A DNA stretch of 5,561 bases. Source: JBGPBY01 sp041481485. Lineage in GTDB: Bacteria; Acidobacteriota; Terriglobia; 20CM-2-55-15. This document shows, piece by piece, positions 1-5,463 of the stretch. The translations under genes were made by a program, and so were the position numbers. The notes beneath the pieces are model-generated. The model was not told the origin of the DNA, made no database searches, and saw only the letters and a list, made by a program, of their open reading frames with translations. The DNA is taken from assembly GCA_041481485.1 (NCBI GenBank), contig JBGPBY010000492.1, forward strand, positions 1 through 5,561, read 5' to 3'. The stretch's first letter is position 1; the number at the start of each line of letters is the position of its first letter.

Positions 1-6
1 ATATCG

Positions 7-76
7 TTACTTGCGGTACCCCTCACCGGCCGCTGCGCGGCCCCCTCTCCCGTTGGGAGAGGGATTTCTTGATCGC
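7..76 (+). repeat. Two-hairpin palindromic repeat, copy 1 (REP/BIME-like)
   Basis: An intergenic repeat starts near the GGTACCCCTCAC block and ends at TTTCTTGATCGC. It holds two perfect hairpins: GGCCGC/GCGGCC with loop TGC (28-33 and 37-42), and CCCTCTCCC/GGGAGAGGG with loop GTT (43-51 and 55-63). The same element recurs inverted at 2379-2434 and in direct orientation at 2441-2500. Dispersed repeats of this CCCTCTCCC type are common between genes in many bacteria and are non-coding. It may act as a transcription end or mRNA-stabilising structure for a gene left of the window, but no T-tract follows it. Confidence 0.8.
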
Positions 77-276
77 ATTCCTCCACTACTTCATAGACGC
101 CATGAACCATTATTATAGTTTCTTAGCGGCCGATAAAAAGCCCAGCGCCATCATCCATCGTGAGCGCAGGCAAGGCAACTCTGCACTGGATTAGCGTATC
201 CGCAAACTGCGAACTGGAATAACTGCAAACCAGCCGACTATACTGTCATGCTCGCTCTCACGCACGACAGCATGTC

Positions 277-1734
277 ATGACACGAAAAGTTTGTATCCTG
301 GCACTCTTTGCCGTCACATGGGCCTTTTATAGCTGGACTGCGAGATCCAACGGGAAGCCTTTCGTTTTCGAAAACAGTTCCGAAGACAATTACAACCTCC
401 TCGTCGATGGCTTCTTGCAAGGCCACCTCTATTTGCCCATCGCACCCAATCCCAAACTGTTGCAGACCGCCGATCCACTTAACCCAGAACAAAACGCTCC
501 CTACCGATTGCATGACATCTCTCTGTATCGCGGCAAATTCTACTTTTACTTCGGTGCAGCCCCAGCGGTTACCCTGATGCTGCCATTCCGTTTACTCACT
601 CATACGCACATGCCGGAAAATCTCGCAGTCGCGGTTTTCCTCTTTGGCGGTCTTGTCGCTTCATATTGGAGTTTTCAGTTCATTGTCCGGCGGTTTGTTC
701 CGCAAACTCCGGAGTACTTCTCTATCATTGCAATCGTCTTGTTTGGTTTTTGCAATTTCGCTCCGTACATACTCCGAAGGCCCTCCTTTTACGAACTGGC
801 CATTGCCAGCGGCTACTTTTACTTCTTCGCAGCGGCCTGGCTGCTACTGACAGGATTATTTGGAGAGCGAACCTCTCTTTGGAGACTGGCGGCAGCCGGG
901 TTTTGTCTTGGATTAGTTCTGGCGTCGCGGCCCAACTACGTCTTTGTTATTGGAGGAATTCTCTGCGCAGTGGGGGCCGCGCAGCTTCGGACAGGAAACG
1001 CACGAACTCGTCTCAAACCGATGATGGCGGTTTGCCTGCCGTTCGTTTGCGTATTATCGCTGTTGCTGACTTACAACTTTCTGCGTTTCGATCATGTTTT
1101 CGAGTTTGGACAACGCTTCCAACTGGAAAACCATCGAATGGGAAAAACCTTCTCAACAGCGTATTTCGTACACAACTTCAAGGCCTACATGTTCTCTGCT
1201 GCACGCATCGACCGGCACTTCCCGTTCTATCACCTGATATCGCAGCGAGCGCAAATCTATTCCGATGGATATGGAGAACCTGTGGGCGGAGTGCTCGCCA
1301 CCGCGCCCATTGCGGGATTGGTGTTCATCCTGATCCCCATTTGGGCCCATATGTTCAAAGGCGGACTTCAGCTCGATCGTTCCAGGCCAGTAGTCTTCCT
1401 GGCAACATCGTTCGGGCTGGCAGGACTTCTCATGGTTCTGTTTCTGTCGTTCAACGGCGGTCTGACGCAAAGATACCTTTTGGATTTCCTCCCGTCATTT
1501 CTGTTTTCCGCAATTCTGGTCTGGATCATCCTGCATCAAGCGCTGCAAGGCCGCCTGCCCGTTCGGCGTGCGATGAATGCGGTCCTGATAGGGTTGCTCA
1601 TTTTCCAGGTCACCCTGAATGTGGGCGTGAGTTTCACCGGCTATTATGACAACCTTCGAGAGGAAAACCCGGCTGCCTACGGAAGAATTCGATCCTGGTT
1701 TTCAGCGATCGAGCCGCGAAGTGTCCAGGAGTAA
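277..1734 (+). CDS. Polytopic membrane protein, GT-C-like glycosyltransferase candidate
   Basis: This 485-residue protein has roughly ten hydrophobic segments: about residues 5-20, 93-108, 115-137, 147-165, 173-194, 202-235, 248-267, 337-359, 371-393, 403-420 and 433-453. A long polar loop after the first segment (about 21-90) carries NYNLLVDGFLQGHLYL and PYRLHD..LYRGKFYFYFG, and an arginine-tyrosine element (QRYLLDFLP, 398-406) lies near the C-terminus. One N-terminal segment, a large extracytoplasmic loop, many helices and a late R-Y..P element resemble GT-C/PMT-family (GT39-like) transferases that use polyprenyl-phosphate sugars. The fold assignment is inference, and no acidic catalytic pair is certain. 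The start is the first ATG after an in-frame stop at 220-222. No clear Shine-Dalgarno precedes it, and a two-codon ATG-TCA-TGA overlaps it. It appears monocistronic, ending before the terminator at 1839. The cell envelope is the expected location. The substrate cannot be told. Confidence 0.85.
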   Translation: MTRKVCILALFAVTWAFYSWTARSNGKPFVFENSSEDNYNLLVDGFLQGHLYLPIAPNPKLLQTADPLNPEQNAPYRLHDISLYRGKFYFYFGAAPAVTLMLPFRLLTHTHMPENLAVAVFLFGGLVASYWSFQFIVRRFVPQTPEYFSIIAIVLFGFCNFAPYILRRPSFYELAIASGYFYFFAAAWLLLTGLFGERTSLWRLAAAGFCLGLVLASRPNYVFVIGGILCAVGAAQLRTGNARTRLKPMMAVCLPFVCVLSLLLTYNFLRFDHVFEFGQRFQLENHRMGKTFSTAYFVHNFKAYMFSAARIDRHFPFYHLISQRAQIYSDGYGEPVGGVLATAPIAGLVFILIPIWAHMFKGGLQLDRSRPVVFLATSFGLAGLLMVLFLSFNGGLTQRYLLDFLPSFLFSAILVWIILHQALQGRLPVRRAMNAVLIGLLIFQVTLNVGVSFTGYYDNLREENPAAYGRIRSWFSAIEPRSVQE

Positions 1735-1838
1735 GACGACTTCATAGCACCTTCCGGCGTCAGACCATCCACCCATATCCGAACGCTTCCAGAACTCGTA
1801 AGATCCTGTCAGATCTTTCGTAAATCTTTCTGATTTCA

Positions 1839-1883
1839 CGGGCGTCTTCGATCCAACAACGGCGCGAAGACGCCCGATTTTTT
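1839..1883 (+). terminator. Rho-independent terminator
   Basis: A perfect 12-bp stem, CGGGCGTCTTCG (1839-1850) pairing with CGAAGACGCCCG (1865-1876), encloses a 14-nt loop and is followed by A then six T (1878-1883). It lies about 105 bp after the stop of the membrane-protein gene and should end that transcript. It has no matching A-tract on its left side, so it acts on the plus strand only. Confidence 0.88.
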
Positions 1884-1894
1884 AAGAGGTTCCG

Positions 1895-2020
1895 ATGTGG
1901 CAGCGGCAGCTCAATTCCTCAATCCTTACAATTGTCTTTTGGGTGCTTCTGATATTCGCACTCGCCATGATTGGACAGCTTTTGACCACCGCTGCGATAC
2001 TGATTCATTCTCGTCAATAG
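1895..2020 (+). CDS. Possible 41-residue single-pass membrane peptide
   Basis: This short ORF begins at ATG 1895, five bases after a purine-rich AAGAGG (1884-1889), and ends at TAG 2018-2020. The peptide starts MWQRQLNSS, runs through one hydrophobic stretch (about residues 10-37) and ends in the basic tail HSRQ. I do not recognise a family. The layout is odd: the candidate ribosome site directly abuts the T-tract of the terminator at 1839-1883. No separate promoter is visible between the two, so translation would need read-through or a start inside the hairpin. The repeat at 2036 begins 15 bp after the stop. The hydrophobic run and ribosome site argue for a real gene. The length, the terminator and the lack of a known family argue against it. 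Confidence 0.38.
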   Translation: MWQRQLNSSILTIVFWVLLIFALAMIGQLLTTAAILIHSRQ

Positions 2021-2035
2021 CACACCGGTCTGGAC

Positions 2036-2120
2036 AAATTGGGGACAGAGAGCAATTTCTCAGTGCAACACCAGGCATATCCGTAACGTCTCTCAGGAAA
2101 TTGCTCTCTGTCCCCAATTT
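2036..2120. repeat. Perfect 24-bp inverted repeat, REP/RAYT-type palindrome
   Basis: Arms 2036-2059 and 2097-2120 are exact reverse complements of each other, with a 37-nt centre. Each arm carries the element AAATTGGGGACAGAG followed by AGCAATTTC. Similar (A)ATTGGGG(A/T)CAGAG sequences are known between genes of many bacteria, often next to or bounding IS200-like REP-associated tyrosine transposases. No transposase is present here, so this would be a non-autonomous copy. It sits where two small converging ORFs meet, and one arm supplies the last codons of the minus-strand ORF at 2093-2266. It could also act as a bidirectional transcription barrier. Confidence 0.85.
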
Positions 2121-2266
2121 ATTCCTGCCGCCCCATCGAGAAACGTATTCCGTGGACCCGGAGTGCATGCGGTATTGGCGGCTTGTGGAATCGGCGCCGC
2201 GATTGCTGCGGAGGCGATAAAAAACGCCATCAAGCCTGCAAAAAAAACGAGCAGCCGCTTCGACAT
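2093..2266 (-). CDS. Short signal-peptide protein, probably truncated by a repeat
   Basis: A 57-residue ORF starts at ATG 2266. The product begins MSKRLLVF with a lysine-arginine N-region, a hydrophobic core (residues 5-22) and an AIAA-P cleavage-like site near 23/24, giving an export signal for the general secretory pathway. Only about 33 residues of mature protein follow, with one cysteine (residue 34). I do not recognise a family. A GGAGG lies 9 bases upstream of the ATG, and a promoter-like pair is further upstream at 2331-2359. The last nine residues (INWGQRAIS) are encoded essentially by one arm of the palindrome at 2036-2120, and the stop falls just inside its loop. The natural reading is a gene whose 3' part was lost or displaced when the repeat inserted. 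It may still make a short secreted peptide. No continuation was found on the far side of the repeat. Confidence 0.5.
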   Translation of the reverse strand: MSKRLLVFFAGLMAFFIASAAIAAPIPQAANTACTPGPRNTFLDGAAGINWGQRAIS

Positions 2267-2275
2267 CGGTCACGT

Positions 2276-2280
2276 CCTCC
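2276..2280 (-). promoter_or_regulatory. Shine-Dalgarno deciding the start of the signal-peptide ORF
   Basis: The minus strand reads GGAGG here, nine bases before ATG 2266. It favours this start over the GTG at 2273, which is in another frame and lies only two bases after the GGAGG. The complementary CCTCC at 2282-2286 is adjacent, so the site could be partly masked by pairing in longer structures. Confidence 0.55.
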
Positions 2281-2330
2281 AGGAGGTCTTGCCGTCAAGG
2301 ATAACGCTGCAATCGTGCTTTCCTTAGAGG

Positions 2331-2359
2331 ATATTATCTCTCGCGCTGATGGACGTAAA
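2331..2359 (-). promoter_or_regulatory. Putative sigma-70-type promoter for the signal-peptide ORF
   Basis: On the minus strand TTTACG (2359-2354) and TAATAT (2336-2331) are separated by exactly 17 bp. The predicted transcription start is near 2324, giving a leader of about 58 nt before ATG 2266. The match to consensus is partial, and an overlapping alternative -10 (GATAAT) exists with a shorter spacer. Confidence 0.4.
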
Positions 2360-2378
2360 TTGCTCACCTACGAGCGCG

Positions 2379-2434
2379 CGATCAAGAAATCCCCTCCCAA
2401 CGGGAGAGGGTCGGATGAGGGGTACCACAAGTAG
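2379..2434 (-). repeat. Two-hairpin palindromic repeat, copy 2 (inverted)
   Basis: This is the reverse complement of copy 1. It shares GGTACCCCTCA, the CCCTCTCCC-GTT hairpin (imperfect, one internal mismatch plus a wobble) and the right end GATTTCTTGATCGC. The first hairpin of copy 1 (GGCCGC/GCGGCC) is replaced by a short unpaired CATCCGA. It faces copy 3 across a few bases, with GGTACC on each side. Confidence 0.78.
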
Positions 2435-2440
2435 CAATTT

Positions 2441-2500
2441 TTACGTGCGGTACCCCTCACCCGGCCTTCGGCCACCCTCTCCCGTTGGGAGAGGGATCGA
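2441..2500 (+). repeat. Two-hairpin palindromic repeat, copy 3
   Basis: It has the orientation of copy 1 and starts TTACGTGCGGTACCCC. Hairpin 1 is GGCC-TTC-GGCC (2463-2473) and hairpin 2 is CCCTCTCCC-GTT-GGGAGAGGG (2475-2495). The similarity to copy 1 stops right after the second hairpin, so this copy lacks the TTTCTTGATCGC end. It lies about 40 bp beyond the stop of the cupin gene, and its hairpins may protect or end the leuS-cupin mRNA. No T-tract is present, so intrinsic termination is not supported. Confidence 0.78.
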
Positions 2501-2541
2501 TTCCTTCAGATCACAGACCGGGCCGACCGACGCTTGGCCAC

Positions 2542-2904
2542 CTACTCGTCCCGATGGACGGTGTCCGGACTGAAGGCGGGAAGGCAGACCGCCATGTACT
2601 CGGCGCCCTCGGCACCAGGAGTGCTGTACTGAATCCACTCTCCTTTGTGGGCGATGATGGCTTGGCCGGCCTTGACCTCGTAGGATCCGGTCTCTGTCTT
2701 CACGTGAAGAGCGCCGCGCAGCACGACCGTGAATTCATCGAACGACGGCCGCTGGCCCGGTTCTACCCAGCCGCCAGGACTGGTCATTTTCGCCACGCTC
2801 AGGGCGGATGTTTTCGAATTCACATGACCGATGAATTCTTCGATGATTTTAGGCTTGTTGCCTGCGGCCTTGATGATCGATGGAGCCGGAACGAGAGTCG
2901 GCAT
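2542..2904 (-). CDS. Cupin-domain protein, EutQ-like
   Basis: This 120-residue protein is a small single-domain beta-barrel of the cupin superfamily, probably cytosolic since no signal peptide is seen. Core motif 1 (about 45-64) ends FDEFTVVLRGALHV, and motif 2 (about 80-95) contains G80, G88 and a beta-turn. The DE..xVLxGxLHV block and the AGQAIIAHKG stretch recall the cupin part of the ethanolamine-utilisation protein EutQ. Of the usual metal ligands only the glutamate (E57) is kept. The two motif-1 histidines align with Q51 and P53, and the motif-2 histidine with I91. A classical three-His-one-Glu metal site is therefore unlikely. The length is normal for single-cupin proteins. The start ATG 2904 follows a GGAGG at 2912-2916 by 7 bases, and only 19 bp separate it from the leuS stop, so the two are co-transcribed. 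There is no other ethanolamine gene here, so an eut role is not supported. The ligand is unknown. Confidence 0.85.
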   Translation of the reverse strand: MPTLVPAPSIIKAAGNKPKIIEEFIGHVNSKTSALSVAKMTSPGGWVEPGQRPSFDEFTVVLRGALHVKTETGSYEVKAGQAIIAHKGEWIQYSTPGAEGAEYMAVCLPAFSPDTVHRDE

Positions 2905-2911
2905 TGCTGAA

Positions 2912-2916
2912 CCTCC
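2912..2916 (-). promoter_or_regulatory. Shine-Dalgarno for the cupin gene
   Basis: GGAGG on the minus strand lies 7 bases before ATG 2904 and inside the 19-bp gap after the leuS stop. It fixes the cupin start and suggests the gene has its own translation initiation within the leuS transcript. Confidence 0.75.
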
Positions 2917-2923
2917 AGGTGCG

Positions 2924-5359
2924 TTACACCGCGACCAGATTGAGAATTTTCCCCTTCACGAATATACGTTTGCGAATCTGCTTCCCTTCGATGTGACGCG
3001 CAATATTTGCATCGCTCATCGCTGCCGTGAGCACGGCGTCTTCGGTGGCATCGGCATTCACCAAGACTGTTCCCCGCGTTTTTCCGCCAATCTGAATTAC
3101 GATTTCCGCTGTGTCTGATGTGGTGAACTTCTCATCCCAGCCTGGCCACTTCTGATGAAAAATTGTGGGCTGCCCGCCGATGCGCTGCCACAGTTCCTCG
3201 GCAAAGTGCGGCGCAAACGGCGCAAGCAGGATCAACATCGCCTCGACAGTCGGCTTGTCGGGAGCTTCTTTGATATTCGTCACCGCGTTCATGAATTCCA
3301 TGAAGGCGCTCACCAGCGTATTCATGCGAAACGCTTCCAAACGCTCGGTGACGTTCTTTACCAGCAAATGCCGTTGGACCAGGATTTCGCGAGACGGCGA
3401 GGCCGGCCAATTCCCGTTGTGAGTCATCACCCAATGCCAGGTGCGTTTCAGAAAGCGATGCACACCTTCGATGCCTTTGTCGCTCCACTCTGCGTCGAGT
3501 TCGGGCGGTCCGACAAACAGTTCATACATGCGCAGCGAGTCGCAGCCGAAGTCGCGGACCAGCTCGTCCGGATTGACGACATTGCCCTTGGACTTGGACA
3601 TTTTCTCCGCCTTGCCGCTTTTGCCGATGTAGGTGATCATTCCCTGATTGAAAAGCCGCTTGAATGGCTCCTCGAATCCGACCACTCCAATGTCGTAGAG
3701 GAACATCGTGAAAAAACGCGAATACAACAGATGCAGCACCGCATGCTCCACGCCCCCGACGTAGAGATCCACCGGCAGCCACTTTTTTCCGGCCTCACTG
3801 ATCAGTGCATTCGGTTCACGGGGCGATGTGTAACGCAGGAAATACCACGACGATCCCGCCCACTGCGGCATGGTATCGGTTTCGCGTTTGCCGGGACCGC
3901 CGCACTTCGGACATGAGGTATTCACCCATTCCGAGATTGCCGCCAGCGGCGATTCGCCCGTTCCGGTCGGCTGATAACGTTCGACGTCGGGCAACTGAAC
4001 GGGAAGGTCCTTTTCGTCGACAGCCACCAACCCGCACTTCGCACAGTCGATAATCGGAATCGGTTCGCCCCAGTATCGCTGCCGTGAAAACACCCAGTCA
4101 CGCAATTTGTAATTCACGGTCGGCCGGCCAATTCCCTTCGAATTCATCCATTCCACAATCTTCTTCCGGCCCTGCGCCGAAGGCATTCCATTGAATTCGC
4201 CGGAATTGACCATGGTGCCTTCGCCGATCGAAGCTTCTGTGGCAATGCCCTGTCCCGTGGAAATGACTTCACGAATTTCCAGGCCGAACTTCTTTGCAAA
4301 TTCGTAGTCGCGCTCGTCGTGAGCGGGAACAGCCATGATGGCGCCAGTGCCGTAACCCATCAGAACGTAGTCGGAAATCCATATCGGGATGCGTTCGCCA
4401 TTCACGGGGTTGATGGCATGAGCGCCAATAAAGACTCCGGTCTTCTCCGTTTTCGAAGTGCGATCGAGATCCGACTCGGATTTCACGCGTTGAACATACG
4501 CGTCGACTTCGGCAAGCCGGTCTGGCGTCGCGAGCGTTGCGACAAGCGCATGCTCCGGCGCCATGACCATGTAGGTGGCGCCGAACAATGTGTCGGGCCG
4601 GGTCGTAAAAATCACCATCGGATGTTCTGCGCCATCCGGCCCAACGGCTTTAAACGTCACCTCTGCGCCTTCAGACCGGCCGATCCAATTGCTCTGCATG
4701 GCCTTGACCTTTTCCGGCCAGTCGAGACCCTGAAGTCCGGAAAGCAAACGATCGGCGTATTTCGTGATGCGCAGCATCCACTGGTTCATTTCGCGCTTGG
4801 TCACTTCGGTGCCGCAGCGCTCGCAGCGGCCGTTCACCACATCTTCGTTGGAGATCCCCGTTTTGCAGCTCGGGCACCAGTTGATCGGCATGTGGGCTTT
4901 GTATGCGAGTCCGTGTTTGAACATCTGGACGAATATCCACTGCGTCCATTTGTAGTATTCGGGATCGGTGGTGTTGACCTCGCGCGTCCAGTCATACATC
5001 GCCCCGATTTCGTTCAGCTGGCGTTTGAAGTTTTCGACATTGCGGCGCGTGCCGATGCTCGGGTGAATGCCTTTCTTGATCGCATCGTTTTCGGCTGGCG
5101 AACCGAATGCGTCCCAGCCCATCGGGTGAAGCACGTTGAAACCCTTCAGCCATTTGTATCGTGACCAGCAATCGGGCAAGACGTAACTACGCCAGTGACC
5201 GACGTGAAGTCCGGAGCCGGATGGATACGGAAACATGTCGAGACAGTAGTACTTCGGGCGCGGATCGTCGTCATGCGCTTCGTGGAGGCGGCGGGAGGCC
5301 CAGTATTCACGCCACTTCGGCTCGATGTCGGTATGGGAATAGGTGATGTCTGAAGACAT
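2924..5359 (-). CDS. leuS: Leucyl-tRNA synthetase
   Basis: This 811-residue class Ia synthetase attaches leucine to tRNA-Leu in the cytosol. The HIGH motif is HVGH (52-55) after FPYPSGSGL, and KMSKS is at 586-590. A first zinc knuckle has Cys 162, 165, 179 and 182. A second Cys set is at 439, 442, 483 and 486. The CP1 editing domain (about 225-425) keeps TTRPDT (252-257) and AHDERD (346-351), so post-transfer proofreading should work. The C-terminal anticodon-binding part ends KGKILNLVAV. There is almost no leucine-specific insertion before KMSKS, which explains the length below the 860 residues of the E. coli enzyme; some other bacteria share this. In the conserved GWDAFGLPAE block residue 86 is Ser instead of Leu. 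The frame is open 54 codons further upstream, but that part crosses repeats and resembles no LeuRS, so ATG 5359 is chosen. It sits 6 bp from a -10 box, and no Shine-Dalgarno is visible. The cupin gene follows in the same operon. Confidence 0.97.
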   Translation of the reverse strand: MSSDITYSHTDIEPKWREYWASRRLHEAHDDDPRPKYYCLDMFPYPSGSGLHVGHWRSYVLPDCWSRYKWLKGFNVLHPMGWDAFGSPAENDAIKKGIHPSIGTRRNVENFKRQLNEIGAMYDWTREVNTTDPEYYKWTQWIFVQMFKHGLAYKAHMPINWCPSCKTGISNEDVVNGRCERCGTEVTKREMNQWMLRITKYADRLLSGLQGLDWPEKVKAMQSNWIGRSEGAEVTFKAVGPDGAEHPMVIFTTRPDTLFGATYMVMAPEHALVATLATPDRLAEVDAYVQRVKSESDLDRTSKTEKTGVFIGAHAINPVNGERIPIWISDYVLMGYGTGAIMAVPAHDERDYEFAKKFGLEIREVISTGQGIATEASIGEGTMVNSGEFNGMPSAQGRKKIVEWMNSKGIGRPTVNYKLRDWVFSRQRYWGEPIPIIDCAKCGLVAVDEKDLPVQLPDVERYQPTGTGESPLAAISEWVNTSCPKCGGPGKRETDTMPQWAGSSWYFLRYTSPREPNALISEAGKKWLPVDLYVGGVEHAVLHLLYSRFFTMFLYDIGVVGFEEPFKRLFNQGMITYIGKSGKAEKMSKSKGNVVNPDELVRDFGCDSLRMYELFVGPPELDAEWSDKGIEGVHRFLKRTWHWVMTHNGNWPASPSREILVQRHLLVKNVTERLEAFRMNTLVSAFMEFMNAVTNIKEAPDKPTVEAMLILLAPFAPHFAEELWQRIGGQPTIFHQKWPGWDEKFTTSDTAEIVIQIGGKTRGTVLVNADATEDAVLTAAMSDANIARHIEGKQIRKRIFVKGKILNLVAV

Positions 5360-5374
5360 CTGTGGATTATAGCA
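5360..5374 (-). promoter_or_regulatory. Extended -10 promoter of leuS, leaderless arrangement
   Basis: The minus strand reads TGCTATAAT (5374-5366), a perfect TATAAT with the TGn extension. The six bases CCACAG then lead to ATG 5359. With the usual distance from -10 to +1, transcription should begin on or within a base or two of the A of the ATG. No -35 match is seen at 16-18 bp (AACGCG at the 17-bp position), as is common for extended -10 promoters. No Shine-Dalgarno fits before the ATG. Confidence 0.65.
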
Positions 5375-5440
5375 AGGGAGAGGCCGGCCGCGTTCCCAGC
5401 CGCGTTTCGAAACTGTAGGCCGGCATTGTAACGACGCTTT

Positions 5441-5463
5441 AAAGAAACCCCGCATGTTCGGGG
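5441..5463 (-). terminator. Short intrinsic terminator-like hairpin
   Basis: On the minus strand CCCCG (5463-5459) and CGGGG (5452-5448) form a 5-bp GC stem with loop AACATG, followed by TTTCTTT (5447-5441). It would end a minus-strand transcript coming from right of the window and insulate leuS. The stem is short and overlaps the arm of another hairpin (GGGGAAT/ATTCCCC, 5460-5476), so only moderate trust is due. Confidence 0.45.

Noticed and set aside
239..244. TATACT as a -10 for the membrane-protein gene
   Set aside because: The nearest -35-like sequence (CTGGAA, 214-219) is weak and 19 bp away; not enough to annotate a promoter.
666..1649. 327-codon open frame in another plus frame inside the membrane-protein gene
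   Set aside because: The product is Arg/Ser-rich without domains, while the overlapping frame gives a coherent multi-helix protein.
1926..2273. 115-codon minus-strand frame starting GTG 2273
   Set aside because: It runs through both arms of the palindrome and opposite the hydrophobic 41-codon ORF; the overlapping ATG 2266 frame has a signal peptide and better ribosome-site spacing.
2379..2500. CRISPR array
   Set aside because: Only inverted, unequal palindromic copies without regular unique spacers, and no cas gene.
3155..3916. 253-codon plus-strand frame opposite the leuS C-terminal part
   Set aside because: Antisense shadow of leuS; no motif and no ribosome site.
4319..5164. Long plus-strand open frame of 281 codons opposite leuS
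   Set aside because: It is fully antisense to conserved leuS coding sequence and its translation is rich in His, Arg and Phe with no recognisable motif; typical of a complementary-strand shadow.
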